Of a DNA stretch of 64,000 nt, positions 1 through 8,150 are shown piece after piece. The notes beneath the pieces are model-generated. The model was not told where the DNA came from, searched no databases, and saw only the letters and a list, made by a program, of their open reading frames with translations. Origin of the DNA: Leifsonia sp. Root4 (GTDB lineage Bacteria > Actinomycetota > Actinomycetes > Actinomycetales > Microbacteriaceae); the NCBI RefSeq assembly GCF_001425085.1, contig NZ_LMDN01000001.1:757100-821099 (forward strand), given 5' to 3'. The translations under genes were made by a program, and so were the position numbers. Position 1 is the stretch's first letter. The number at the start of each line of letters is the position of its first letter.

Positions 1-113
1 TAGTCGACGACCCCAGCGCTCACCGGCAGCGATGCGAACCGTCGTCCAGATTCCTCGTCGGTTCCGAGCGAGTACCGGTCCGCGTGGGAGAAGAACTCAT
101 CACGAGGCTTCAC
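1..113 (-). CDS. Partial unknown gene, truncated by the window edge
   Basis: A GTG start at 113 overlaps the stop of the upstream Imm61-like gene as GTGA, the same coupling seen throughout this operon. The visible 37 residues begin VKPRDEFFSHADRYSLGTD and continue open to base 1. The composition is protein-like and there is no stop. I do not recognise the family. Its place at the end of a row of immunity-like genes suggests another immunity or accessory protein, which is inference. The rest of the gene lies outside the window. Confidence 0.55.
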   Translation of the reverse strand, partial: MKPRDEFFSHADRYSLGTDEESGRRFASLPVSAGVVD

Positions 114-646
114 CGTCTGCCGTCCGCCCCACCGGGACGGAGGGCGACGTCATCCAGAAATGCGTGTACGAGCTCTTCGATCGGAAGCTGCGCGATGTGC
201 GAGTACTCCACAGCGCGGATCCGGCCGGACCGGCTGTCGGGCAACCAGGCTGAATGCAGACGCCCCCCGCTGGTCCAGCTCAAGCGAAGCCCGTCGACAT
301 CGTGGGAGAGTTCACAGCCAGGGGCCAGCTCGGATTCCTTGCTGGGCAATGGCAGAGGGTGCGCTCGGGCGAGCTCGCGCGCATCCGGGCCCAGCCGGAG
401 GACGAGGGCTTTGGCGACGTCTTCCAGGTGTTCGCTGGCGAACAGAGGCTGCGGGGCCGCGCCCCGGGTGGCGTACTGCAGAACGAAGTAGCCGTCGGCT
501 TCGGTGATCATGTCGTGCACCTCACCATCGCTCATCCACAGCAGGAATCCCGGCTTGGCCGTCGGAGTGGAGCGGCATTGCCGCCCGAGCTCGACGATGG
601 CCTCGCTCTGCGCGGGCAGCAGTGCTTTCTGCAGCAACTCAGCCAT
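110..646 (-). CDS. Imm61-like immunity protein, copy 1
   Basis: A 178-residue cytoplasmic protein with ATG at 646 behind AAGGGGGT. It shares an ordered set of motifs with the genes at 3999-4520 and 9344-9868: DGYFVLQYATRG (residues ~51-62), DVDGLRLSW (~115-123) and SAWLPDS (~132-138). The pattern resembles the Imm61 family of polymorphic-toxin immunity proteins. The family call rests on recall of the pattern, so it is moderate. The gene is the second to last visible in the minus-strand immunity operon, 21 bp after the 502-residue gene and overlapping the next one. It is the most divergent of the three copies (ATRGAAPQPLF where the others have S.RGTAPWL). Its target may be a toxin no longer encoded here, or one outside the window. 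Confidence 0.6.
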   Translation of the reverse strand: MAELLQKALLPAQSEAIVELGRQCRSTPTAKPGFLLWMSDGEVHDMITEADGYFVLQYATRGAAPQPLFASEHLEDVAKALVLRLGPDARELARAHPLPLPSKESELAPGCELSHDVDGLRLSWTSGGRLHSAWLPDSRSGRIRAVEYSHIAQLPIEELVHAFLDDVALRPGGADGRR

Positions 647-667
647 GTGTACCCCCTTGAAACGATC

Positions 668-2176
668 TCAGACCGCCGCGGCGATCGGTCGGGAGCGCAC
701 GCGCCCGAACCCCTGCGCCACCTCGGAAATTCTCTCATCGAACACCGACGCGTGTGGTTCGAGCCGCACGCTGCGGTACCGGAGCGCCGCTTGCGCGGCC
801 GAGTCCAGCGCGACCTGCGTGTGGCCTGTGTACAGAACCCAGTCATCCAGATTCACGCCGCTCACATGCACGCTGCCGTTGTCAGTGCCGCCGTGCGCAT
901 CGACATCGTGGCCGAGCACCGTCTCGGCCCACTCAAGGCTTTCAATGGCCGACACCGGGATGACGCGGCGCCACTCCAACCGCGACGAGGCGAGTGCCCG
1001 CAGCGGGTAGAGGGCGAAGTCGGGCGTGACAGGCTCGCCGATGGGCTTCACCGCGACGACGACATCGCTCTCCCGCGCCCCATCGACGACGGATGCCGAG
1101 ACATGCAGATAGACGCCATCCACTCGGGCAACCATGCCGTTGACCACGGCCGGCCCCGGTGGCCGGGCCACGCTCTGCACCGCGAGCGGCTGAAGCTCAA
1201 CCAGCGGCACGAGACCAGACCAGCCACAGCGCTCATTGTCGCTGTGCACGATCCCTGCTCGAATCTGCCCCAGTTCGTCGCGCAGCGGAGCCGACTTCGG
1301 CGCCGTGATGTGGGCCATTCCCGCGCTGATCCCGACCACGGTCACGTCGAGCCCGTGCCATCGGGCCCGCGACGTCACCAGCTCGATCTCCGTAAGTTCG
1401 GCGCGCGGCACGGAGATCGGAGCGGAGGAAGGCCCCGCGGAAGACGGCATGGCGGTGAGCTGCACATGGGGCACGCCATCGACCACGTGGCCGGTGCGGT
1501 CGAGCACGGCGTAGCGCTTGGAATCGTAGACGGTGAATGCGCCGCCGCGCAGCTCATCCGTTCGGGTGATGGCGCGCGTGCTCGTGCGCTCCATCACGAT
1601 GTCGTGCAGCTCCTCCGCATGAGCCTCGGCCAGCGCCCACGGATCACGCGAGTAGGCGTAGGTGGAGTCAGCCGCACGAATCGCCCGTGAGCCGAGCTGC
1701 GCCACATCGCCGACGAGTTGCAGCGACCCGTCGGGGTTGATGGCCTCGACGATCACGCGAGCGGGGCCCAGGCTGGCGCGTGCCGTAACCCTGGTTTCCG
1801 TGCCCGCGAAGTGGGTGCGCCAGACATCCGCAAGCGTCAGCTGCTTCACCTCTGGCACCGTGCGGGGCCGTCGAGCGCGTCTCCAGTGCTCCACACGTTC
1901 CTCGGTTGTTCCAGCGGTTCCGAGCAGTACGACCTCGCCGCCATCCTTCGGAACCACGATCGGCCCCATCAGCACCTGATCGAATGGGGATCCACCCTCG
2001 ATGTATGCGACCGAATTCCAATTGAAGAGCCAGGCATCACCGAGATCAACACACTCGGGCACGCCGAACTCCCCCGCGAAGAAGCGAAGCGGCCGGCCGG
2101 CGGTGGCCTCCATCTTCGACAACTCGTCGACGGCCCGTGCGCGGGCATCGACCGTATCGGCAGAGATCTTCGTCAT
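668..2176 (-). CDS. Large protein with N-terminal Imm35/YrhB-like domain
   Basis: A 502-residue soluble protein. Residues ~40-95 contain GDAWLFNWNSVAYIEGG followed by GPIVVPKDGGEVVLLG, the pattern of the Imm35/YrhB immunity domain, which is usually a stand-alone protein of about 100 residues. The remaining ~400 residues have no signal peptide or membrane segment, look like alternating beta-rich modules, and I do not recognise them. ATG at 2176 overlaps the upstream stop by ATGA, so it is translated with the preceding 70-residue gene. The length is odd for an immunity protein: either several immunity modules are fused or the extra part has another role. The Imm35 resemblance is seen in sequence; the function is inferred. 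Confidence 0.6.
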   Translation of the reverse strand: MTKISADTVDARARAVDELSKMEATAGRPLRFFAGEFGVPECVDLGDAWLFNWNSVAYIEGGSPFDQVLMGPIVVPKDGGEVVLLGTAGTTEERVEHWRRARRPRTVPEVKQLTLADVWRTHFAGTETRVTARASLGPARVIVEAINPDGSLQLVGDVAQLGSRAIRAADSTYAYSRDPWALAEAHAEELHDIVMERTSTRAITRTDELRGGAFTVYDSKRYAVLDRTGHVVDGVPHVQLTAMPSSAGPSSAPISVPRAELTEIELVTSRARWHGLDVTVVGISAGMAHITAPKSAPLRDELGQIRAGIVHSDNERCGWSGLVPLVELQPLAVQSVARPPGPAVVNGMVARVDGVYLHVSASVVDGARESDVVVAVKPIGEPVTPDFALYPLRALASSRLEWRRVIPVSAIESLEWAETVLGHDVDAHGGTDNGSVHVSGVNLDDWVLYTGHTQVALDSAAQAALRYRSVRLEPHASVFDERISEVAQGFGRVRSRPIAAAV

Positions 2177-2385
2177 TCTGGGCGGTCCAATTCGCGATCA
2201 ACGACGTCTTTCACAACGACGGCCGGATACGCGCCGACTGGTACCGCCCAATACGAGCCACACTGGCGACACTGGTAAAAATCCGCTTGATTCCGACCGG
2301 GCCCGACAAACCAGACCTCCTCATTCATGTGCGCTGTGCAGTAGGCGCGACAATATTCGCAGCCGGAATCCGCGAACATGGCCAT
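2173..2385 (-). CDS. Small Cys-rich (zinc-knuckle-like) protein
   Basis: A 70-residue protein whose ATG at 2385 overlaps the previous stop (TGATG) and whose stop overlaps the next ATG. It has CEYC near residues 9-12, a further Cys at 16, and CRQC near residues 39-42, a spacing suited to a small zinc ribbon. The segment around residues 37-50 (FYQCRQCGSYWAVPVG) resembles the ends of treble-clef zinc proteins found beside polymorphic toxins. No catalytic motif is seen. The overlapping start and stop on both sides are the main evidence that it is real. Function unknown; probably an immunity or accessory protein. Confidence 0.65.
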   Translation of the reverse strand: MAMFADSGCEYCRAYCTAHMNEEVWFVGPGRNQADFYQCRQCGSYWAVPVGAYPAVVVKDVVDRELDRPE

Positions 2386-3287
2386 CACTCGACCGGCGTA
2401 AGCTCGATGCCTTGCACCTCGCCCAACTCGCTCCAGGCGGCCGTCGCCTCGTAAGCGCCGGCATCCGTCTTCTGCAAACCGGCCGCCTCCGCGCTGAGCG
2501 CATTGCGCCCAATGTAGACCAGACGAGCCTGCAGAGTGCCGTTCTCGCCGAGGAGACGGCGAACGATCTGGAAACGCAAACCATGCCAGACGCAGGTGAA
2601 CCGCAACCCCACCAGCGAGTCGACCTCCGCCTGATCGACGACGCCCGCCCAGATGCCCCGCTCGGTCAGCCGCAGCCCGGGCAGCTCGCCCGCCGACGCG
2701 ATGACGACCGAACCGTTCGGCAGCGGATCGGCGAGAACCCGCGCACCCCGCCACGTGCCGAACACGCCGTTGATCTCCGACGGCGGCATCCACGCAGCCC
2801 GCTCCAGTGCGTGCTCGCCCTCCGCCGACCAGCCGGAGGCCACGTGCCCGTACGTTGCGATGCGCTCCTCATGCGCGTCGGCAAAGACCCGCCACAGCTC
2901 CGCGCCTGCCGGAATACGGATCGGGTCCAACCACCACAACGGCACAATGTGCTCGGGAACACCGCCGACGAAACCATTGCCCGTGAACGGCGGGTGGTCG
3001 ACGAACGCGCCCCCGGTCAGGAGTGCCTCCTGCGGCGTCGTGCCGCCGACGGCGGCCTCGACCCGTACAAACGGTGTCACCGGAATCCGAATCACATCAA
3101 GAAAACTCAACTCGGCGCTGAGCGGCGAACCCGGAAAGCCCAGACCGTGCACACGGAACAGCTTCTCCGGAGTGTCCGCCCACACGGCATGCTCGGCCTG
3201 AACGACAAAGCCGTAGACAGCTTCCTCGCCATACGCCAACCACTCACGCTCGCGCGCCGGCATCACGGCCTTCTGCAGATACTTCAC
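2385..3287 (-). CDS. Unrecognised protein of the immunity operon
   Basis: A 300-residue soluble protein. I chose GTG at 3287 because AGGA lies 7 bp upstream and the preceding gene stops at 3296; longer reading frames would run into that gene. It begins VKYLQKAVMPAREREWL. Visible landmarks are VDHPPFTG (near residue 120), WWLDP (~142) and WRGARVL (~200). No signal peptide, membrane segment or known catalytic motif is present. I do not recognise the family. Its position between two coupled immunity-type genes implies a role in the same island. Confidence 0.6.
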   Translation of the reverse strand: MKYLQKAVMPAREREWLAYGEEAVYGFVVQAEHAVWADTPEKLFRVHGLGFPGSPLSAELSFLDVIRIPVTPFVRVEAAVGGTTPQEALLTGGAFVDHPPFTGNGFVGGVPEHIVPLWWLDPIRIPAGAELWRVFADAHEERIATYGHVASGWSAEGEHALERAAWMPPSEINGVFGTWRGARVLADPLPNGSVVIASAGELPGLRLTERGIWAGVVDQAEVDSLVGLRFTCVWHGLRFQIVRRLLGENGTLQARLVYIGRNALSAEAAGLQKTDAGAYEATAAWSELGEVQGIELTPVE

Positions 3288-3295
3288 AAGAATTC

Positions 3296-3775
3296 CTAGC
3301 CGCGCCCGGGGATGGGGCGCTCCTCCACAATCTCGCGATAGTCGGAAATCTGCGACAGGGGAACCCACGCCTGGACACAGTCGCCCATGGCGCTGTACAC
3401 GTCATAGACCTCGAAACCCTCCAACTGCTCCGCCCACGCCCAGTCCTCACCGACATAGCGGATCAACGCACGGTACCCGGGTGAGCCTGCCGACACGGCA
3501 TGCCGTACCCAGGCACCGTCGGCATCTTTGATGCCCGAAACCTCAAACGGCCCGCCACCCCGAAATGTGCACTGTGGCTTGACATAGAGGCTTCGCTCGA
3601 TCTCGTCATGGGAAACGTCGAGATGACCACGATCGTCCACCGATTCCGCTACCCACGGCAACGCAGCAATCTGCGCGGATGAAGGCAACAGCCGCATCGC
3701 TCCTCCGGAGCCTGAAACGGCTTCCCATTCAAACCATTCGCCGTGCACCACCGCGAAGAAGTCGTGCGCTCGCAC
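3296..3775 (-). CDS. Unrecognised protein, probably the 3' part of a frameshifted gene
   Basis: A 159-residue open frame from GTG 3775, which has GGAGTAGG 7 bp upstream; an in-frame GTG at 3823 is an alternative. It starts VRAHDFFAVVHGEWFEWEA and contains YVKPQCTFRGGGPFEV and a C-terminal region with VYDVYSAMGDCVQAWVPL. The coding-looking frame just upstream (3816-4002) reads as an N-terminal domain ending GWVRIC and is one frame away, so the two together look like one ancestral protein of ~215 residues. Whether this half is still made as an independent protein is unclear; the ribosome site suggests it may be. Family not recognised. Confidence 0.5.
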   Translation of the reverse strand: MRAHDFFAVVHGEWFEWEAVSGSGGAMRLLPSSAQIAALPWVAESVDDRGHLDVSHDEIERSLYVKPQCTFRGGGPFEVSGIKDADGAWVRHAVSAGSPGYRALIRYVGEDWAWAEQLEGFEVYDVYSAMGDCVQAWVPLSQISDYREIVEERPIPGRG

Positions 3776-3815
3776 GGCTGAACCTACTCCGCTATCGTTC
3801 GACTCCCGCACGCGA

Positions 3816-4002
3816 CTATCCACAGATCCTCACCCAGCCCTTTTCCCCCAGCACAGCCATGAGCGATTCCGTTCCATCCGGACGGATTCGCCACATCTCT
3901 GCTCCCACTTTCAGACCATCAACTGGTGCATCGAGATAATACTCAGGGAGTATCGCGTTCTCCCCCTCGCCGACAAAGCCGGGGTTCTGGGGGCGTCTTC
4001 AT
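3816..4002 (-). pseudogene. Frameshifted N-terminal fragment of an immunity-type gene
   Basis: An ATG at 4002-4000 overlaps the Imm61-like stop as ATGA, but its frame soon fails. If one C is removed from the C5 run (plus-strand G run 3989-3993), the frame reads MKTPQNPGFVGEGENAIL and continues through EYYLDAPVDGL, GAEMWRIRPDGTE and GEKGWVRIC to a TAG at 3816-3818. The protein-like quality of this 60-residue frame is strong. The downstream gene is in another frame, so a second shift near 3820 would be needed to join them. Possible explanations are a decayed gene, a sequencing error in a homopolymer, or a programmed shift. Not a normal intact gene as written. Confidence 0.5.
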
Positions 4003-4520
4003 GCGAACAACGGTGCGCCGTCGTGCGATGTGAGCGACCGTTCCAGTTCGTCGAGGGAGTGCATGGCGATGTACGCGAATCGCGCCGCGGTCCTGCGCCC
4101 CTTGATGCTGTCGGGGAACCACGCGGAACACGGCGCACCGTTCTCACTCCAGCGCAGCCGAAGCCCGTCGACGTCCGGCTCCAAAACGACACCGGCTGGC
4201 ATCCCCGCCGAGTCCAGCGCCTTCGCGATCGGTGGGTACCCCAGATTCCGTCGTACACGCGCGGCCAGCATGAGCACCAGGCCACGGGCTGCGACGGGCA
4301 GGCTCTCGCTGGCCATCTCCAGCCAAGGCGCCGTGCCCCTGTCACTGCTCTGCACGACGAAGAGACCGTCGTTGGCGGTGATGGTGTATCTCATCTCCAT
4401 GTCCCAGAGGCTGACGAGGAGGCCCTCCTCATCAGTGCTTTGCAACTTCGCCAGCGCGGCGACCCGCTGCACGACGCCCAGCGCCGCGACGTCCTCGTCA
4501 CGCGTCCCGGCTGCGCTCAC
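3999..4520 (-). CDS. Imm61-like immunity protein, copy 2 (toxin-linked)
   Basis: A 173-residue soluble protein. GTG at 4520 overlaps the YezG-like stop as GTGA, which decides the start; the longer frame upstream only overlaps the preceding gene. Motifs match the copies at 110-646 and 9344-9868: DGLFVVQSSDRGTAPWLEMA (~residues 44-63), LEPDVDGLRLRWSENG and SAWFPDS. It is the second gene after the toxin, so it is the best candidate for neutralising the toxin's TNT-like domain while the YezG-like protein handles the nuclease domain. That pairing is inference; the family name Imm61 is a pattern-based call. Confidence 0.65.
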   Translation of the reverse strand: MSAAGTRDEDVAALGVVQRVAALAKLQSTDEEGLLVSLWDMEMRYTITANDGLFVVQSSDRGTAPWLEMASESLPVAARGLVLMLAARVRRNLGYPPIAKALDSAGMPAGVVLEPDVDGLRLRWSENGAPCSAWFPDSIKGRRTAARFAYIAMHSLDELERSLTSHDGAPLFA

Positions 4521-4996
4521 TTGTCGCGAGCCGCCAGACGCACACGCCCCTCGGCAAGCTTCTGCTTCAACCACTCCGGCTGATGCGCCTCATCGCGCGG
4601 GAACACGTCCTGATCTGTCACGTACGCGATCGGGTCGACCGGAACATCCCACTTTGGCTCTTCGTCATAGTTGTACTCCGCGGTCGCGCTGCCGTCCGCG
4701 TTCACCGTGATGCGTGCGCTGAACCACGTTCCGGCGCCCGGACGATACTGCGCAGACCGCAAAGCCTTCATCGCTTTCGACAGCTCAAACGAACCACGAG
4801 CGTCGTTGAAACGCCCCTCGGGCGACTCAAACCGGCCCTCTGGGTTGTATGCCCTGAGATGCTGTTCATTCGTTGACGAGGTGGCGCTCACACCGAGCAC
4901 GATCCGCTCATCCCCAGCAGCAAGCAGCGAGTAGAGCAGCACGCCGAGCGCATTGAATGCGTCGCGCTCGATCTCAAACTGAGATTGCTCAGCCAT
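4517..4996 (-). CDS. YezG-like (DUF600) immunity protein
   Basis: A 159-residue soluble protein. ATG at 4996 is preferred over ATG 5002 because AAAGGAA sits 8-9 bp upstream; both overlap the toxin stop at 4989. The C-terminal half contains TWFSARITVNADGSATAEYN, then WDVPVDPIAYVTDQDVFPRD and EWLKQKL, the arrangement of YezG/DUF600 proteins. In Bacillus subtilis YezG-type proteins protect against YeeF-type LXG nucleases, and the toxin here ends in exactly that kind of nuclease domain. Gene order and overlap (toxin then this gene) match a cognate toxin-immunity pair. Direct binding has not been shown for this protein. Confidence 0.75.
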   Translation of the reverse strand: MAEQSQFEIERDAFNALGVLLYSLLAAGDERIVLGVSATSSTNEQHLRAYNPEGRFESPEGRFNDARGSFELSKAMKALRSAQYRPGAGTWFSARITVNADGSATAEYNYDEEPKWDVPVDPIAYVTDQDVFPRDEAHQPEWLKQKLAEGRVRLAARDK

Positions 4997-7900
4997 TCTC
5001 ATATTCCTTTCGGACCAAGGGCCCGCCGTCTATCCGGTACTCAACCTCGAACACATCGGGCACGACGCTCTGCCCAGAATAGTGCGGTCGAATGTCCACC
5101 TCGATCATGACTGTGGGATCGGCTTTGAGTAGCCCTCGCCAATGATTCTCCAGGTTGAAGAAGCTGTCGCCGGCACCGCGGTTCAGATCGCGCAACATGG
5201 CAACGGTGTTTGCGTACTCTCCGCCACCACCGTAGCCATTGCCGAACAGGTGCCCGCCTTCGTAGCCATCGCCACCCTCGTGCCCGACCCGGCTCTGCAC
5301 CGAGGCCGAACGGTCGGCGTCGCCCAGCGCGAGGTGGTCCGTGTGCGCGAGTACAGTGCGTCCTTCAGCATCCGTCTGAAACACGTGTGCGTGGTTGGCG
5401 CCATCAACCGGAGCGGTCACGTCGGGGTGAACGACATACGTCGTGTTCGGCTGCGGCGTCATGAGGTCGGGGTGAAGGCTGCCCGTGCCGCCATATCGGG
5501 TTTCGACGTGGACGACGGAGCCGCCGGCGTCCGTGTAGAAATCTCCGCGGCCCTCGACGTGATAGACCGTGTCCGGAAGCAGACCGCCCTGAGGCGCGAA
5601 GGGGCTGCGGGATCCCGGCACCTCAGCGGCCGGCACGTCCACGCTGTTCTGCACGGGCGGCGCCGCGAACTCTCCCGATGCGTTCGGAGTGATGTGCACC
5701 GGTGTTCCGAAGGTTCCGCCCTCGACGCCCGGTGCGGACCGGACCAGGACGGGGTTGTCGCCATGCATCAGGTCTTCAACAGAGAGGGGCGTGCCGTCCG
5801 CATCGAGGATGCGGACCTGCAGCCCGCCTCCGTCACGGCCGAACGCGGGAGCGATCTCGGACACCTCGATGTGTGCGCCCTTGGGAAGCTCATCGGAGAG
5901 CTGGAAAGTGGAGTACGTGTCGCTGAGGTTGCTGGGCGGCAGCGAACGAGATTCGAATGACATCTCGGGGAAGGAGAGGAACTTGCCTTCATCGGATCCG
6001 AAGCGATCCAGCGTCTCGCCGTAGTGCGCCTTGAAGTCGGCCATGGTGTTGAACTCGACGAAGCTGTCGACCTTGCCGCCATCGTTGCCAGGGTAGATCG
6101 GGCGTCCGTTGGCGTCGGTGTACCGCGACTCCCACTCCTCGCGCGAGTAAGGCTGGCCGTCCTCGCCCCGCCCGTAGGGCGCTTGCGGGTCTTCGATCAT
6201 GTGCGCGATGTCGTCGGAGATCGCGCCTGGGTGCGCATAGGCGTCACCGAGGTGGCCGCTCGTGCCGTCAGCACGCACGTCGCCGTAGTTCGGATCGATC
6301 GGGTTGCTGCCTGTGCGGTCATCGACTCGCTCGAACCCGGGACCGTAGTCAGCATCACTGAGCACGGGGTCGCCCATTTCGGGGTCCCACGGCTTCTTCG
6401 GCGGATCGGTGGGGTCGGCGACATCGCTCGGGTCCTTGGGCGGCACGCCGTCGGCGCCATCCGCGCCAGAGCCGGAACCATGGCCGGAACCGCCACCGGT
6501 ACCCGTTCCCGCGCCAGAGCCAGAACCGCCGCCGGCACCCGTGCCGGAGCCACTACCTGTGCCGTTGCCGGAACCGCTGCCGCCACCCGAGCCGTGACCG
6601 GGGGGCGTGTCGAGCACGGTCGTGCCGGTACCACCGATGTGGGTGTCGGGACTGAGGAGCTGGGAGGAACCGGGTGCGCCGGCGACGACGGACTCCGGCA
6701 TCCGCACGGGAACGTCCGCCGCGTCCGCTCCCCGCGCCGGTGGCACGTCGAAGCTGTCGGGCACGTCGGCCTTGGGCGGGGTGAAGTCGAAGGTGGAGCC
6801 GTCGAAGTTCGCGATCTTGAGCGTCGAACCGTCGAAGAGGTTGCCCATGTTGTCGCCGAGGTTGAAATCGAGCGACTTCAACAGATCGGCGACCGAGGGC
6901 GCGATGAACTTCGAGCCGCCGAGGACACCCTTGCTGAGCCAGGCCCCCGGGTCGACCATGTCGACGATCTTCGCGGCCTTGCCGAGGGCATTGGCCGCAC
7001 CGGTCGCGGTCTTGACGCCGCCGACGACCGCGCCGGCCGGGATGACAATCGTCGCGATGTTGAAGATGGAGGAGCCGAGCGCCTCACCGGGGTTCTCCGC
7101 CCAGGTGTCCCAGGCGACAACGCCCTTGAGCGTGTTGACCACGGCTTCCTGCCCGCCGCGGAAGAAGTCGCCGACCGGGCCGGGCACGAAGCTGCCGACG
7201 ATGCCGACGGTGCCGCTGGTCGCGAGCCCGAAGGCGAGCATGCCGAGCCCGCTCCACGCCGCGCCGTAGGCGTCGCCGCTGAAGAAGTCGCCGGTGGCGG
7301 GGTTGTAGCCGAGCAGGAGGGTGCCGAGTCCGGTGATCGTGCCCCAGACGCCTCCGACGGCGATGCCCTTCCAGATCACGTCCTCGAAGACGAACGTGAG
7401 CGATGCTTCTGCGCAGCCCTCCGTGCGCTTCGTCGCCGCGCCCCACGGCATCTCGGTGCCCTCGGGGATCTCGCTCAGGCCGTAGCCGAGGGCGTCATCC
7501 TCACTCTGCATCGAACGCAGCGGCTCGGCGCCGAAGAGGGCGCGAATCTTGTTGGCGCAGGTGCGTTCCGCGGCCCACAGCTTCACCTGTTGGGCGCTGA
7601 CCGCAGCGATCAGCGAGTTGTTCTTGTCGACGGCGCCCTGGTTCTCGTCCCAGTTCTGGTGGTGCGTGCGCGTGACGGGGTTGTCTTCTGCCGCCTGCGT
7701 GTATGAGCCGAAGGCGTTGTAGCCGTAGCCGGCGTACGCGCCCGATGCGCCGTATCCGCCGTATCCGTAGCCATAGTCGGTGTACTTCACGTCGACGCCG
7801 TTGGCGACCGTGGTGTCGACGAAGGTCTGGGCCTCGCCCTTAAGCCTGGCGAGCTCGGCCTTGATCGGGGTCACCTCGTCGGCGAAGGTCTTAAGCGCCG

Positions 7901-8147
7901 CGACGACGACGTCGAGGTTGTCACCGAACGCCGAGGTGGCCGGCCCGACCGGTGTCATCACGGCGAAGAGCTGCGGGCCCTCCGGCGCTGTGTAGTACGC
8001 GGCGAGCTTCTGCCACTCGGCGACGACCTCTGCGCCGTGGTCTCGGGTGCCGGATGCCGCCTTCGACAGCGAGTCCGCGTGCTGTACGAGCAGCTCGGGC
8101 TGCAGGGCGTCGCCGGGGATCGCCGCTGGATTGATGTGTTCGGCCAT
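4989..8147 (-). CDS. T7SS polymorphic toxin with TNT-like and YeeF-type nuclease domains
   Basis: A 1,052-residue putative secreted toxin. Residues 1-230 are helical, WXG/LXG-like, with a Tyr/Gly-rich stretch at ~127-150; ~255-400 are hydrophobic (GVWGTITGLGTLLLGYNP, IFNIATIVIPAGAVVGG); ~505-550 are a Gly/Ser linker. A TNT-like domain (~690-790) shows ETLDRFGSDEGKFLS, RSLPP and FGRDGGGLQV; the family normally hydrolyses NAD. The C-terminus (~890-1050) shows GYEGGHLFGNGYGGGGEYAN, NLENHWRGLL and PHYSGQSVVPDVFEVEY, the Endonuclea_NS_2/YeeF nuclease pattern with the catalytic His in GGHL. ATG 8147 is 3 bp after the upstream stop. In the TNT part the usual YHxY strand reads YSTF, so that His may be lost. 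Two toxin domains in one effector is the striking feature. Confidence 0.85.
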   Translation of the reverse strand: MAEHINPAAIPGDALQPELLVQHADSLSKAASGTRDHGAEVVAEWQKLAAYYTAPEGPQLFAVMTPVGPATSAFGDNLDVVVAALKTFADEVTPIKAELARLKGEAQTFVDTTVANGVDVKYTDYGYGYGGYGASGAYAGYGYNAFGSYTQAAEDNPVTRTHHQNWDENQGAVDKNNSLIAAVSAQQVKLWAAERTCANKIRALFGAEPLRSMQSEDDALGYGLSEIPEGTEMPWGAATKRTEGCAEASLTFVFEDVIWKGIAVGGVWGTITGLGTLLLGYNPATGDFFSGDAYGAAWSGLGMLAFGLATSGTVGIVGSFVPGPVGDFFRGGQEAVVNTLKGVVAWDTWAENPGEALGSSIFNIATIVIPAGAVVGGVKTATGAANALGKAAKIVDMVDPGAWLSKGVLGGSKFIAPSVADLLKSLDFNLGDNMGNLFDGSTLKIANFDGSTFDFTPPKADVPDSFDVPPARGADAADVPVRMPESVVAGAPGSSQLLSPDTHIGGTGTTVLDTPPGHGSGGGSGSGNGTGSGSGTGAGGGSGSGAGTGTGGGSGHGSGSGADGADGVPPKDPSDVADPTDPPKKPWDPEMGDPVLSDADYGPGFERVDDRTGSNPIDPNYGDVRADGTSGHLGDAYAHPGAISDDIAHMIEDPQAPYGRGEDGQPYSREEWESRYTDANGRPIYPGNDGGKVDSFVEFNTMADFKAHYGETLDRFGSDEGKFLSFPEMSFESRSLPPSNLSDTYSTFQLSDELPKGAHIEVSEIAPAFGRDGGGLQVRILDADGTPLSVEDLMHGDNPVLVRSAPGVEGGTFGTPVHITPNASGEFAAPPVQNSVDVPAAEVPGSRSPFAPQGGLLPDTVYHVEGRGDFYTDAGGSVVHVETRYGGTGSLHPDLMTPQPNTTYVVHPDVTAPVDGANHAHVFQTDAEGRTVLAHTDHLALGDADRSASVQSRVGHEGGDGYEGGHLFGNGYGGGGEYANTVAMLRDLNRGAGDSFFNLENHWRGLLKADPTVMIEVDIRPHYSGQSVVPDVFEVEYRIDGGPLVRKEYENG

Positions 8148-8150
8148 GCT

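Noticed and set aside
4517-4574. Longer N-terminus for the Imm61-like gene starting at 4574
   Set aside because: The extra 18 residues overlap the YezG-like gene and are not shared with paralogues; GTG 4520 gives a GTGA overlap.
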